Assembly (NCBI GenBank): GCA_963719855.1
Contig: CAVRDK010000003.1
Span: 124,001-188,000 of the forward strand
Origin: CAIQPV01 sp963719855
Lineage (GTDB): Bacteria > Pseudomonadota > Gammaproteobacteria > Burkholderiales > Gallionellaceae
Length of the DNA stretch: 64,000 nucleotides
Reading direction: 5' to 3'
Within the stretch, counting starts at the first letter, position 1, and every line of letters starts with the position of its first letter. This document shows, piece after piece, positions 16,114 through 24,042 of the stretch. The notes under the pieces were generated by a model. The model ran no database searches. It saw nothing but the letters and a program-made list of their open reading frames with translations, and was not told the DNA's origin. The translations under genes and the position numbers were made by a program.

Positions 16114-16186
16114 TGCATGTTAAACAACATCGCTCACCTCTTGCTTTGCGTATAAAATCTGATACACTACTGCTGGAGGTGGCATG
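16114..16186 (+). CDS. 24-residue reading frame overlapping the toxin start
   Basis: The ATG at 16114 has an excellent AAGGAGAAAAC ribosome site. The frame encodes MHVKQHRSPLALRIKSDTLL plus four residues, and its TGA overlaps the ATG of the toxin gene at 16184. It might be a leader peptide that couples translation to the toxin, or the surviving first codons of a larger gene replaced by the toxin-antitoxin cassette. The promoter for the toxin pair (TTGCTT at 16141-16146, 16 bp, TACACT at 16163-16168) lies inside it. That favours the second view: the cassette brought its own promoter. Confidence 0.35.
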
Positions 16187-16528
16187 AAAGAGAAACCAAT
16201 TGACTGGCGTGGGTCTTCTTTTAAAGATTTGCTAGACGAAAACATCTTCTCTTTAGAGGCTCGCAGGGTAGCTGGCACGCAATTACGCAAGGTTCAGCGC
16301 GGAGACGAGCCGGATGACTGGAAACCGTTTGATGAAATTGGTGCGGGAGCGAAGGAAATTCGCATTAAGCTTCCAGACGGTGCTTTTAGAGTAATGTATG
16401 TCGCCAAATTTCCTGAAGCCGTTTATGTTTTGCACTGCTTCAAGAAGAAAACGCAACAAACTAGCCAACATGACAAAGATATAGCCAAACTTCGTTATAA
16501 GGCTGTTACCCAAGAAAGGAATAAATAA
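16184..16528 (+). CDS. HigB/RelE-type toxin (phage Gp49-like family)
   Basis: The 114-residue protein fits the Gp49-like branch of RelE/HigB toxins, ribosome-associated mRNA interferases. The signature is AGAGAKEIRIKLPDGAFRVMYVAKFPEAVYVLHCFKKKTQQTS: the E-I-R strand, a central FRVMYVAK strand with basic residues, and the conserved VLHCFKKKTQ(Q/K)T end. The ATG at 16184 has a GGAGG site eight bases upstream. The stop overlaps the antitoxin ATG by one base, the usual toxin-first HigBA order. Expression should be repressed by the HTH antitoxin at a promoter near 16141-16168. Confidence 0.85.
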   Translation: MKEKPIDWRGSSFKDLLDENIFSLEARRVAGTQLRKVQRGDEPDDWKPFDEIGAGAKEIRIKLPDGAFRVMYVAKFPEAVYVLHCFKKKTQQTSQHDKDIAKLRYKAVTQERNK

Positions 16529-16860
16529 TGAGCATCGAGACAAAATCCATGCACATTACCCCTGTAGGCGGAAACATCTTTGCTGACCTGGGGTTTGAGC
16601 CAAAAGAGGCCGCTAGACTGCTTGCTGAAGCCGATCAAGCTATCTCAGAGAAACTGGCCATCAAGGAACGCCTGATGACAGAAATTTCTGGGTGGATTAA
16701 CGAGAAGAAGCTGAAACAGGCTGAGGCCGCAGAAATACTGGGAGTTACCAGACCACGCGTTTCTGATGTAATCCACAAAAAATCCATCAAGTTTACTATT
16801 GATGCATTGGTGGATATGTTGGCGCGCACTGGGAAGCATGTAATGCTCTCAGTGCAATAA
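16528..16860 (+). CDS. HigA-type XRE antitoxin
   Basis: The 110-residue antitoxin has an N-terminal segment that would wrap the toxin (ADLGFEPKEAARLLAEADQAI) and a C-terminal helix-turn-helix of the XRE/HigA type: EKKLKQAEAAEILGVTRPRVSDVIHKKS (about residues 57-84). The final segment FTIDALVDMLARTGKHVMLSV is typical of the family. The start codon overlaps the toxin stop by one base, so the two are translated together. A rho-independent terminator follows at 16874-16906. Such antitoxins neutralise the toxin and repress their own promoter. Confidence 0.88.
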   Translation: MSIETKSMHITPVGGNIFADLGFEPKEAARLLAEADQAISEKLAIKERLMTEISGWINEKKLKQAEAAEILGVTRPRVSDVIHKKSIKFTIDALVDMLARTGKHVMLSVQ

Positions 16861-16873
16861 GCATTTGAAACAC

Positions 16874-16906
16874 AACCCCCGCGCATCTTTGGTGCCGGGG
16901 GTTTTT
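16874..16906 (+). terminator. Rho-independent terminator of the HigBA-type operon
   Basis: AACCCCC at 16874-16880 pairs with GGGGGTT at 16897-16903 across a loop with additional GC pairing (GCGC...GTGCC), and the right arm runs into a TTTTT tract. It lies 14 bp after the antitoxin stop. Confidence 0.75.
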
Positions 16907-16925
16907 ACTTTTTGGACTCAGCGTT

Positions 16926-17474
16926 ATGCCAGTCAACGTCCTGAATTTCCCCGGTTTACGGGTGTTAGATTTCAAGGAAACGGACACCGAATACCACGTC
17001 AGGGCGAAGCCCGCCGCAATTTCTCGGCTATGTCCGCACTGTGGACGATCTCACGAAACCATCAAACATGCACAGAAGACTCTTTTTGTGAGGGACTTGC
17101 CTTCTCATGGCAAGAGCGTCGCTATTCACCTGGATGCGCCTCGGTTGCTCTGCAAGCTGTGCAACAAGACCTTCACTGCCGCTGTTCCGGAGGTTGATAT
17201 AGCCCGGCAGATGACTGAGCGACTGGCCCGCTGGATCGGACGACAATCCCTCGAATATACCTATGCCGAGATCGCAAAACAGGCCAATGTCGATGAAAAA
17301 ACTGTCCGGAATATATTTGACGAATACGTGACAGGGCTGGAAAAACAATTCAAGCGAGAAACGCCGCCTTGGTTAGGGATTGACGAAATTAAGTTGGGAC
17401 GATTCAGGGCTGTATTCACAAACATCCACGGGCACGCTCTGGATTGGCTGTACGAAGGTCCTCCACGGTATTGA
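16926..17474 (+). pseudogene. ISL3-family transposase, N-terminal fragment
   Basis: The first about 170 residues match ISL3 transposases. There is an N-terminal zinc-ribbon (CPHCGRSHE...LLCKLCNKTF, four cysteines), then a helix-turn-helix segment (YTYAEIAKQANVDEKTVRNIFDEYV) and the beginning of the catalytic core at PPWLGIDEIKLGRFRAVFTNI, which contains the first acidic residue. Full ISL3 transposases are about 400 residues, so more than half is lost. Homology ends near 17430-17450, where it runs directly into the 3' part of a truncated umuC on the opposite strand. No right end of the IS is visible. This is an inactive remnant left by insertion and deletion. Confidence 0.85.
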
Positions 17475-18078
17475 TGCCCATGCCCATAAGCTTCTCGGTA
17501 ATCTTCCGCCCGACACCCCATACATCGCCGACCGGAATTTGGCTAAAGAGAACACTTCGCTCAGCATCACTCAGTTGCCCAAAGTCGCACACGCCATTTG
17601 CTCCAGCAAACCCCTTCTTTGCACAATGGTTAGCAAGTTTCGCCAAGGTCTTGGTGTCAGCAATGCCGACACAGACAGGAATCCCCACATTCTGCCGAAC
17701 AGTCCGGCGAATTTTCTGGCCGTACTCCACAAGCATATTCGGCGAAAAACCTGCGAGGTCTAGGAAGCATTCGTCAATCGAATAGATTTCCTGCTTGGGT
17801 GAGAAGATGGACAGCGTGGACATGACCCGCGCTGACATATCACCATATAGGGCATAGTTGCTTGAGAGCGCGATGATGCCGTGCTGCCTTGCCAACTTTT
17901 CCATCTTGAACCATGGCTCGGCCATCTTTACGCCAAGTGCTTTGACCTCATTGGAACGTGCAACAGCGCAGCCGTCATTATTGGATAGCACGACCACTGG
18001 CGCGCCCTCTAGCCTGGGGTTAAACACCCGCTCGCAGGACACATAGAAGTTATTGCAGTCAACCAGAGCTAGAGGCAT
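17416..18078 (-). pseudogene. umuC: DNA polymerase V catalytic subunit UmuC, C-terminally truncated
   Basis: UmuC is the Y-family translesion polymerase of the SOS response. The 220-residue frame has the N-terminal catalytic signatures: LVDCNNFYVSCERVF with the first metal-binding Asp, VVLSNNDGCAVARSNE, and YSIDECFLDLAGF with the SIDE motif. The helix-hairpin-helix follows at KITEKLMGMGINTVEDL. Intact UmuC is about 420 residues; here the little finger and UmuD-binding tail are missing. The frame runs into the ISL3 fragment at about 17450 and ends after a few foreign residues. Lesion bypass is therefore unlikely. The start lies 10 bp after umuD, in normal operon order. Confidence 0.9.
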
Positions 18079-18088
18079 AGAACAGCCC

Positions 18089-18529
18089 TCAGATGAATTT
18101 TTTAACAGTGGATGTGACTACCCCCCAAATTTGCAATTCTTGACCGTCCTTAAACTCAATCTCTTTGAATCTGGGATTCTCAGGCTTGAGGGTGACGGTG
18201 CTGCCTCGCTTCATCAGCCGCTTAACCGTCAAGTCGCCATCAACCACGGCAATTACAATATCCCCGGATGATGGGGTAAGTGACTTATCAACGATCAGCA
18301 AATCGCCATCAAAGATGCCCGCGCCAGTCATGCTGTTACCCTTGGCGCGCACAAAAAATGTGGAGTCTCTGTGTCGTATTAGGTGTTCATCAAGGCTTAA
18401 TCGGCCCTGTATGTAATCGTCAGCGGGTGAAGGAAAGCCAGCCGCGACCTTATGACTGAACAGGGGCAGGCGAGTAGGCTGTAGACCCACTGCTGGCAGT
18501 TTGATGGTTTGATGTACGTGGTAAGGCAT
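18089..18529 (-). CDS. umuD: SOS mutagenesis protein UmuD
   Basis: UmuD is a LexA-like protein that RecA filaments trigger to cleave itself, giving UmuD' for polymerase V. The 146-residue sequence has the cleavage site Ala30-Gly31 in KVAAGFPSPADDY, the catalytic serine in GNSMTGAGI (Ser66) and the catalytic lysine in DLTVKRLMKRG (Lys103), with usual family length. It heads the umuDC operon, whose umuC is broken downstream, so it may now be an orphan. The promoter at 18557-18585 carries a palindrome in its spacer that looks like a LexA-type operator. The neighbouring SRAP gene also deals with DNA damage. Confidence 0.93.
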   Translation of the reverse strand: MPYHVHQTIKLPAVGLQPTRLPLFSHKVAAGFPSPADDYIQGRLSLDEHLIRHRDSTFFVRAKGNSMTGAGIFDGDLLIVDKSLTPSSGDIVIAVVDGDLTVKRLMKRGSTVTLKPENPRFKEIEFKDGQELQIWGVVTSTVKKFI

Positions 18530-18556
18530 TGGAAGTGACCAGCCAGATGGAAGTGC

Positions 18557-18585
18557 ATCATAAAGAACGATCGTTCTTTAGTCAA
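18557..18585 (-). promoter_or_regulatory. umuD promoter with palindromic operator in the spacer
   Basis: On the minus strand TTGACT (18585-18580) and TATGAT (18562-18557) are 17 bp apart, a near-consensus sigma-70 promoter 28 bp upstream of umuD. A perfect 20-bp palindrome with core GAAC-GATC-GTTC covers 18561-18580 and so occupies the entire spacer. A repressor bound there would block the promoter. The core has the GAAC-N4-GTTC shape of Gram-positive LexA boxes rather than the CTGT-N8-ACAG box usual in Betaproteobacteria. Confidence 0.7.
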
Positions 18586-18590
18586 TTACC

Positions 18591-19271
18591 TCAGGAATTG
18601 GCTGGCAGTGGAACCGTCAGCATCTCATCGTCACGCACTCCGACCTTGTTCAGCTCTCGTGTCACTGCCCATGCCTGCATTGATTCTGAGTCGTGCGGGC
18701 GTATTAGCGGCAGCAGGTTGTCAGCCTTCCGTTCATTGATTGATAGCCATAGCTCCCACTGGTCGGGGTTCAATATGACGGGCATGCGGTCGTGAATTGG
18801 CTGCATCAGCTCATTGCCGGCAGTGGTGATGATGCAACAAGTTTCGACAGTCTCGCCGCCCTGGGGATGCCATGTCTCCCACAGACCGGCGAATGCCATC
18901 GGCTCACCTGCGCGTAGTGATACATACCAAGGGTGTTTAACTCCGCTCACTGTCTGCCACTCATAAAAGCCGGATGCGGGGATGATGCAACGGCGCGACC
19001 TAAATGCCGCGCGGAACGAAGGCTTTTCTGCGGCAGTTTCGCCGCGAGCGTTGCTCAACTTGTTGCCGATAGAAGCATCTTTTGCCCATGAGGGGATGAG
19101 CCCCCAGCGCATTGTTCGAGAATATCTTGCACCGCTTATGTCGGCGGTGATGGTGCATATCCGCGCAGAAGGGGCGATGTTAAACGCTGGCGCGAACTCC
19201 AACTCATCGGCGAGATGGAAGTGCTCGGCCAATTTCCTTGGCGATTCTTTCAGAGCGAAGCGACCACACAT
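18591..19271 (-). CDS. SOS response-associated peptidase (SRAP; YedK/HMCES)
   Basis: SRAP proteins crosslink to abasic sites in single-stranded DNA through Cys2 and so shield them from cleavage. The 226-residue protein starts MCGRFAL, giving the catalytic Cys2. It then has FNIAPS (the conserved Asn), MRWGLIPSWAKD, NARGETAAEKPSFR, RCIIPASGFYEW (Glu of the active site) and IHDRMPVIL (the conserved His). The length is normal. It is transcribed in the same direction as umuD and ends 62 bp before it, but umuD has its own promoter. Grouping with umuDC fits a DNA-damage response cassette carried on mobile DNA. Confidence 0.93.
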   Translation of the reverse strand: MCGRFALKESPRKLAEHFHLADELEFAPAFNIAPSARICTITADISGARYSRTMRWGLIPSWAKDASIGNKLSNARGETAAEKPSFRAAFRSRRCIIPASGFYEWQTVSGVKHPWYVSLRAGEPMAFAGLWETWHPQGGETVETCCIITTAGNELMQPIHDRMPVILNPDQWELWLSINERKADNLLPLIRPHDSESMQAWAVTRELNKVGVRDDEMLTVPLPANS

Positions 19272-19323
19272 CGGGGATTAATCCTAAATAACTACATCTG
19301 ACCCAGCACGAGTAACACCACTT

Positions 19324-20076
19324 TCACTTTAGGTTCGGCAGAAAGTTGATGCCAGTGCGGTGCACCAGCTCCTGATAGCTAATCGGCTTGCCTGCCTTCG
19401 CAGTATCTGTGTTCTCAATCCAGTGTGCCCAAGACTTATTAGCCGATGGGTCGTATACGAGTTTGTAGATATAGCGGGGCACCCATACTTGATTTGACCC
19501 AATGGTGGGGGGCTTGCTGTCAAACACTGGGCCGGTTATGACATACACATCACCATCAGCACGCTTAATGTATTTGCGGGTTGCCTTCTCAATACTTGAC
19601 CATGCTTTCTGGTTGTTCTTCGGGGCTTGCGGAATCATGTTAGCTAATGAGAAACACTGTGCCATGCCTTCAGCCGTTGTCATGTCAGCGGCTGGTGCCA
19701 TGTGCCCCCTGTCGTAGCCTGAACCCTTGTAATCGTCTAGCTCAGCTCGCTCGGCACGCGGGAGGCGGGCATCGGCAAAGAATTTGTTGGTGCGTTTCTT
19801 GTGTGCATCTTGCAATAAATCTCTGCTCAGTTTTTCTGCAACATAGACCGGAGTGCGGCTCTTGCCGGAGTGCATCACTGCAAATGAGCTGAAGCACAGA
19901 GCGAGTGGCTTTAGTTCGGCTTGATTTTGAACGACCGGGGGTGTGCTATCGGCGAAAAACTCACGGCACTTGTCAAAGTCATTATGGCCAGCGAATACAG
20001 GGGTTGCCGCAAGCCCCATAGCGAGTACTGCGATAGTGATGTAGCTTTTTACGACCGCTCTAATTCGTTGTGTCAT
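19324..20076 (-). CDS. Secreted DNA/RNA non-specific endonuclease (EndA/NucA family)
   Basis: This is a beta-beta-alpha-metal nuclease that degrades DNA and RNA outside the cytoplasm. The 250-residue precursor begins with a signal peptide (basic MTQRIR, hydrophobic core, AXA-type end at PVFAG, about residue 30). The catalytic motif is YDRGHMAPAADM, with the DRGH histidine as general base. ANMIPQAPKNNQKAWSSIE follows, holding the metal-binding Asn, and then VYVITGPVFD. All key residues are present and the length is typical. The start is ATG 20076. It is a single gene on the minus strand; nutrition or competitor-DNA degradation are plausible roles. Confidence 0.9.
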   Translation of the reverse strand: MTQRIRAVVKSYITIAVLAMGLAATPVFAGHNDFDKCREFFADSTPPVVQNQAELKPLALCFSSFAVMHSGKSRTPVYVAEKLSRDLLQDAHKKRTNKFFADARLPRAERAELDDYKGSGYDRGHMAPAADMTTAEGMAQCFSLANMIPQAPKNNQKAWSSIEKATRKYIKRADGDVYVITGPVFDSKPPTIGSNQVWVPRYIYKLVYDPSANKSWAHWIENTDTAKAGKPISYQELVHRTGINFLPNLK

Positions 20077-20148
20077 ATTGCCCCCAGATGAGTGATGGCA
20101 TCATACAATCTTGCCGCACATTCTTGAAAAACTTAATCGGGGATTCTC

Positions 20149-20293
20149 ATGGCAACTCTTTTGGAGCTTTCGCACCTCTATAACCATCACCGATGGGCAG
20201 AAAATATCGTGGGGTGAGTTCGGGCGCATGGTTAGCACCTTCGAGGGATTGCAGTTCAAACTGGAGATGCTTGACCGTAGCGAGGAATTTTGA
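20149..20293 (+). pseudogene. Small frameshifted hypothetical gene
   Basis: The ATG at 20149 encodes MATLLELSHLYNHHRWAENI before an early stop. A +1 change of frame at about 20190 instead gives TDGQKISWGEFGRMVSTFEGLQFKLEM and a natural end LDRSEEF at 20293. Together they would form a protein of about 48 residues, and both halves look like real coding sequence. It lies directly before another small gene at 20328, and the two could form one operon. The function is unknown. Confidence 0.4.
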
Positions 20294-20327
20294 AAACTGT
20301 TGTAACAGGAGCGAGAGGGGCGCGGCT

Positions 20328-20549
20328 ATGGATTTCGATAAGAGACAAGCGATTGAAGTAATCGAAGACGCGCTCACGAATATAGACACGCCGCATGGCC
20401 GGGGCGTTGCAGTTGGCCTTTGCGGTGCGTTCCACATGTGCGGACTGATAAACGAAGTAGAGTGGGAAGCGTATTTTGCGCGTATCCCTGTGGAAGATGA
20501 ATGCAGCAATGCCGACTCACCCTGTTCGGAAAACCATACGAAGCATTAA
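20328..20549 (+). CDS. Small conserved hypothetical protein
   Basis: The 73-residue protein starts at ATG 20328 behind a purine-rich leader (AGGAGCGAGAGGGG). Its sequence (MDFDKRQAIEVIEDALTNID, then VAVGLCGAFHMCGLINEVEW and a Cys-rich end) is compact, with a likely helical N-terminus and four cysteines in all, and no signal peptide. The frame is open further upstream to 20193, but that part overlaps the 20149 gene and looks non-coding. I recognise no family. It lies 220 bp before the left end of the first RIT element. Confidence 0.5.
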   Translation: MDFDKRQAIEVIEDALTNIDTPHGRGVAVGLCGAFHMCGLINEVEWEAYFARIPVEDECSNADSPCSENHTKH

Positions 20550-20770
20550 GGTGGCGGCAATATCCATCACGAGGGGGATAAGAATTGCCGCATCGGGGAT
20601 TAAGCTGGGCGGAGGGCAATGAGGAGAGAAAGTAAGTCATAAACTACACTACCGACTGGGATGAACTGCCCGTGGCAAGTTCACAAGCAGCGAGCCCTTT
20701 AGAGCCAATGCTGAAGATCTACTTAGGAAATGGATGGGCAGGTTTTCGGCCTTATGGAGCGCGGCACATA
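20550..20770. other. Non-coding flank of the first RIT element
   Basis: No gene is seen here. At its right edge an 11-bp arm (20746-20756, TCGGCCTTATG) pairs with 20767-20777 across a 10-base loop. The hairpin thus straddles the element boundary and shares TCGGCCT with the right end at 23959-23965. Confidence 0.5.
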
Positions 20771-20805
20771 AGGCCGATTATGTATACCGCTCGATTATGT
20801 GGACT
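20771..20805. repeat. RIT1 left terminal inverted repeat
   Basis: It is the exact reverse complement of 23931-23965 over 35 bases. It contains TTATG and, eight bases later, TCGATTATGTG. About 65 bp further in, AAGCTCGACATAATTTC (20870-20886) recurs almost unchanged in the second element near 31140. Confidence 0.9.
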
Positions 20806-20926
20806 GTTCGATGCCTCATGGCATGAATGCCTTACGTAATCTGGGTTTTTGGCGATTGATGTAACGGCAAGCTCGACATAATTTCAATGATCGTTTTAAG
20901 TGGTGATCCCACTTAAGGAGGTCATT

Positions 20927-21886
20927 ATGAAACACATCTCATCACGCCGGGCTACGCCGAAGGCTCGGTCATCTGCATCATTCTCGGCATATATTACTGA
21001 CGAACTTCGCCGTTACGATGAACATCTGCGTGACGTAAGAGGATTAGCGGCTGGTACGCGCAAGGATCGTCTTTACGTCGCGGGCTTGCTGTTGCGACAG
21101 AAGTTCAAGGGGCTCGCCATCGAGGTATCGAGGCTGCGAGCCGATGATATTCGCCAATTCCTTGCCAGCCAATTGGAGACGCACAAGACGGCTTCCAATG
21201 CATCGCGTCACGCAGCAGCGCTTCGTAGCTACTTTCGCTATCGGGCGACCTGCGGCGATTCGGTAGGCAAGCTCACTGCTGTCATTCTAAATCCAGTCCA
21301 TTGGAAGCTGGCATCATTGCCACGCGCACTCAAGCCGGACGAGATTGAGCGCCTGCTGAGTTCATTCACTGCCGATCTTCGATGGGCAAAGCGCGGTTAC
21401 GCCATTATTCGTTGCGCATTGGATATGGGGCTGCGGTCATGCGAGATCGCCAACTTGAAGATCGGCGACATCGACTGGCGTACTGGGATCGTAACCCTAC
21501 GGGGAACGAAATCGTTGCGGCAGGACATTTTGCCCTTGCCCATGGAAACCGGGCAAGCGCTGGTGGACTATCTCCAGAACGAGAGACCGCGTACCGCCAA
21601 TCCTTCGATCTTTGTTCCACGCTTTGGGGATCATGATCAAGCAATGACTGCTGATGCAGTTCGAAGTGTGATCCGATGGGCGTATAAGCGTATCGGCCTG
21701 ACGCATACACGCTCGCACGCACTGCGCCACGCCTTTGCCTGCCGTTTGGTTGAGAATGGCAGTTCACTCAAGGAAGTCGCCGACCTGCTGCGTCACCGCT
21801 CGTTGAGCACCACACTGATCTACGCCAAGCTCGACACGCCAAAGCTGGCAGCGGTTGCCCTGCCGTGGCCGGGGAGTGCATCATGA
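20927..21886 (+). CDS. RIT1 tyrosine recombinase A
   Basis: This is a site-specific recombinase of about 319 residues with a SAM-like N-terminal DNA-binding domain (about 20-110) and a C-terminal catalytic domain. The catalytic Arg is in CALDMGLRSCEIANLKIGDID, the Lys in TLRGTKSLRQDILPL, the H-x-x-R in SHALRHAFACRL, the His in DLLRHRSLSTT and the nucleophile in LIYAKLD. ATG 20927 follows AAGGAGG, so I prefer it to the GTG-like start at 20900. Its stop overlaps the next ATG (ATGA). It is closely related to the first gene of the second RIT (31197). It probably acts together with the B and C proteins at the terminal repeats. Confidence 0.92.
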   Translation: MKHISSRRATPKARSSASFSAYITDELRRYDEHLRDVRGLAAGTRKDRLYVAGLLLRQKFKGLAIEVSRLRADDIRQFLASQLETHKTASNASRHAAALRSYFRYRATCGDSVGKLTAVILNPVHWKLASLPRALKPDEIERLLSSFTADLRWAKRGYAIIRCALDMGLRSCEIANLKIGDIDWRTGIVTLRGTKSLRQDILPLPMETGQALVDYLQNERPRTANPSIFVPRFGDHDQAMTADAVRSVIRWAYKRIGLTHTRSHALRHAFACRLVENGSSLKEVADLLRHRSLSTTLIYAKLDTPKLAAVALPWPGSAS

Positions 21887-22858
21887 GCGCGCGCGTCAGC
21901 TTACAGCAGCGGATCACCGACTATCTGGCCGAGCGGCGACTACTCGGCTTTGAACTGCACTCTCGCGACACATTGCTGGCCGGGTTTGCCCGCTACGTTA
22001 CTGCCCGGCATCACCATGGGCCATTGACAGCCGATCTCATGATCGATTGGGCGCGCCATGATAAATGGCACCATGAAACGCCGGCAACTTGGGCTACCCG
22101 GCTTGCCAGAGTTCGCCATTTCGCGCGTTACCTGAAGCAGTTTGAACCGGAGAACCGAAGTTCCCGATGAATTGGTCTTCGGTCCGGAGGCAGGCCGTGT
22201 CGCCCCACACATCTTCCATAATGAAGAAATCGTCCAGTTGCTCTCAGCTACCCGACAGATTGGACCTCCGGGCAGCATTCGACCTGCAACCTATGAAACT
22301 CTGTTTGGCCTCATGGCCTCAACCGGTCTGCGAGTTTCGGAAGCCATCCATCTGCGTGACACCGATGTCGATCTCAAGCTTGGAATGCTCACCATCCGGC
22401 AAACCAAGTTCGCCAAGTCGCGCCAGTTACCGATTCACCCAACTGTGGTTGCCGCGTTGATGAAATACCGCCGGCAACGTGCGCGGCATGTTGCCGCCAT
22501 CGCTGAAATACCATTCCTGATCAGCAGCCGTGGCCGGCGACTTGGGGAACCTCTCTGCGTCCGTCAGGTCCATCGCGTCTTCAACATTCTGCGCGACGGC
22601 CTGAACTGGGTAAATCGCGGTGCCCATGCGGCACCACGGCTGCATGACATTCGCCACACCTTTGCCGTCAGGCGTATGTTGCTCTGGTATGCCGAGGGCA
22701 CCGACATAGATCAGATGATGCTGGCGCTGTCGACCTATATGGGCCATGCCGAGATCTTCTACACCTATTGGTATCTAACGGCCGTACCGGAACTGATGGC
22801 CTTGGCCGGCGGTAAGTTCGAGCGATACACTGATCTGGCAGGAGGCTGCGATGAGTAA
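21883..22858 (+). pseudogene. RIT1 tyrosine recombinase B, frameshifted
   Basis: The gene begins at ATG 21883 (ATGA overlap with A) and encodes a normal N-terminal domain (MSARVSLQQRITDYLAERRL) up to KQFEPEN. It then reaches a stop at 22168-22170. Removing one A near 22153-22155 restores FEPETEVPDELVFGP and the rest of the protein, which aligns with the intact homologue at 32153-33127 (FEPDTEMPDEAIFGP). The downstream part keeps the catalytic residues: STGLRVSEAIHL, the H-x-x-R in RLHDIRHTFAVRR, and MGHAEIFYTYWYL. It is either a real single-base insertion or a consensus error; if real, the trio is incomplete. Confidence 0.88.
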
Positions 22859-23864
22859 GCGCACCAATTTCCCTCCATCGTTTGCTGCGCTTGTACAAGC
22901 CTACTTCACCGAGTACCTGACCCAGCAGCGGGCCCTTAGCCCGCAGACCATTGCTGTCTATCGGGATGGCTTCGTCCTGTTCCTCAACTTTGCCGAGATA
23001 CGCTTGGGCAAGTCGCCGGAGACAATGGCCTTGGCCGACATCACACCGGAATTGATCATTGCGTTCCTTGATCATCTGGAACGCCAGCGGCACAATTCTG
23101 TGCGTAGCCGCAATGCGAGATTGGCGGCGCTGCGGTCGTTTCTGAAATTTGCGGGGCATCGAGACGTGGCATCGCTCCAAGTGATAGAGCGTGACTTGGG
23201 GGTTCCGGTCAAGCGGTTCGAGCGTCCGATGTTCGGCTATCTGTCGCGCGAGGAGGTGCTGGCGATAATCGGCACGCCTGGCGAGTCATGGCTGAGCCAA
23301 CGGGATCATGTGCTGTTTCTGCTGATGTACAACACCGGGGCGCGCGTATCGGAGATCATCGGGGTCAAGGTTAGCGACGTGGTACTCGATGACAGTGCCG
23401 CCTGTGTTCATCTCCACGGCAAGGGCAGAAAACAGCGGAGCGTGCCACTGTGGCGTTCGACTGTGAAAGCAGTCCGGGCCTGGTTGCGTTTCAATCGCCA
23501 GTTCGAGGCAGCATCGACCTTGCTGCCGAGCTGCGACGGAAACACAATGACGCGCTCGAATGTGACGAAGCGGTTGAAGCTGGCGGTACAAACGGCCTCG
23601 GAGCATCATCCACGTCTGGTGCAACAGCACGTCTCGCCACATACGATCCGACACACTACGGCGATGCACCTGTTGCAGGCCGGCGTCGACATCAGCGTTA
23701 TCGCGCTCTGGCTCGGCCATGAGAGTCCGGCAACTACGCATCATTACGTTGAGGCCGATCTGACGATGAAAGAACGCGCCTTGTCCAGGCTTCACGAGCC
23801 AGACGTCAAGATTCAACGCTACCGTGCGCCTGACTCGCTGATCGACTTTTTGAAGAAGCTTTGA
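22851..23864 (+). CDS. RIT1 tyrosine recombinase C
   Basis: The 337-residue recombinase overlaps the end of B by 8 bp. N-terminal core-binding domain: FAALVQAYFTEYLTQQRALSPQTI. Catalytic domain: Arg in YNTGARVSEIIGVKVSD, Lys in LHGKGRKQRSVPLW, H-x-x-R in SPHTIRHTTAMHLL, His in LWLGHESPATT and Tyr in HHYVEADLTM. All five catalytic positions are present. It is very similar to the third gene of the second RIT (33120), with the same length and the same end DFLKKL. Its gene is last in the element, and the right terminal repeat begins 67 bp downstream. Confidence 0.92.
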   Translation: MSKRTNFPPSFAALVQAYFTEYLTQQRALSPQTIAVYRDGFVLFLNFAEIRLGKSPETMALADITPELIIAFLDHLERQRHNSVRSRNARLAALRSFLKFAGHRDVASLQVIERDLGVPVKRFERPMFGYLSREEVLAIIGTPGESWLSQRDHVLFLLMYNTGARVSEIIGVKVSDVVLDDSAACVHLHGKGRKQRSVPLWRSTVKAVRAWLRFNRQFEAASTLLPSCDGNTMTRSNVTKRLKLAVQTASEHHPRLVQQHVSPHTIRHTTAMHLLQAGVDISVIALWLGHESPATTHHYVEADLTMKERALSRLHEPDVKIQRYRAPDSLIDFLKKL

Positions 23865-23930
23865 TTATGTAAACAGCAAAAAACACGTCGACCTCTGCCC
23901 ATCAGGGGTTGGCGCGTATTCACAGGATCA

Positions 23931-23965
23931 AGTCCACATAATCGAGCGGTATACATAATCGGCCT
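23931..23965. repeat. RIT1 right terminal inverted repeat
   Basis: Exact reverse complement of 20771-20805. Outside it the sequence continues AAGCGGACG, without the CTTATG present outside the left end. Confidence 0.9.
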
Positions 23966-24042
23966 AAGCGGACGCTGGTGATTCCATGGAAAGGCGGTCG
24001 GCTCAGCCTGCTGGAATGTCCGCTTTCAATTTTTTCGAACCA

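Larger units (their letters stand above)
20771..23965 (+). mobile_element. RIT element 1 (recombinase in trio)
   Basis: Three consecutive, overlapping tyrosine recombinase genes are bounded by a perfect 35-bp inverted repeat: 20771-20805 and 23931-23965. This arrangement defines RIT elements. The termini contain TTATG-N8-TCGATTATGTG, which is shared with the second element at 31043-34232, while the outermost six or seven bases differ between the two. The middle recombinase gene carries a frameshift, so this copy is probably inactive unless helped in trans. Seven bases, TCGGCCT, occur in direct orientation at 20746-20752 and 23959-23965. Confidence 0.88.

Noticed and set aside
16926..17474. 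Active ISL3 insertion
   Set aside because: The catalytic half and the right end are missing, so it is only a remnant.
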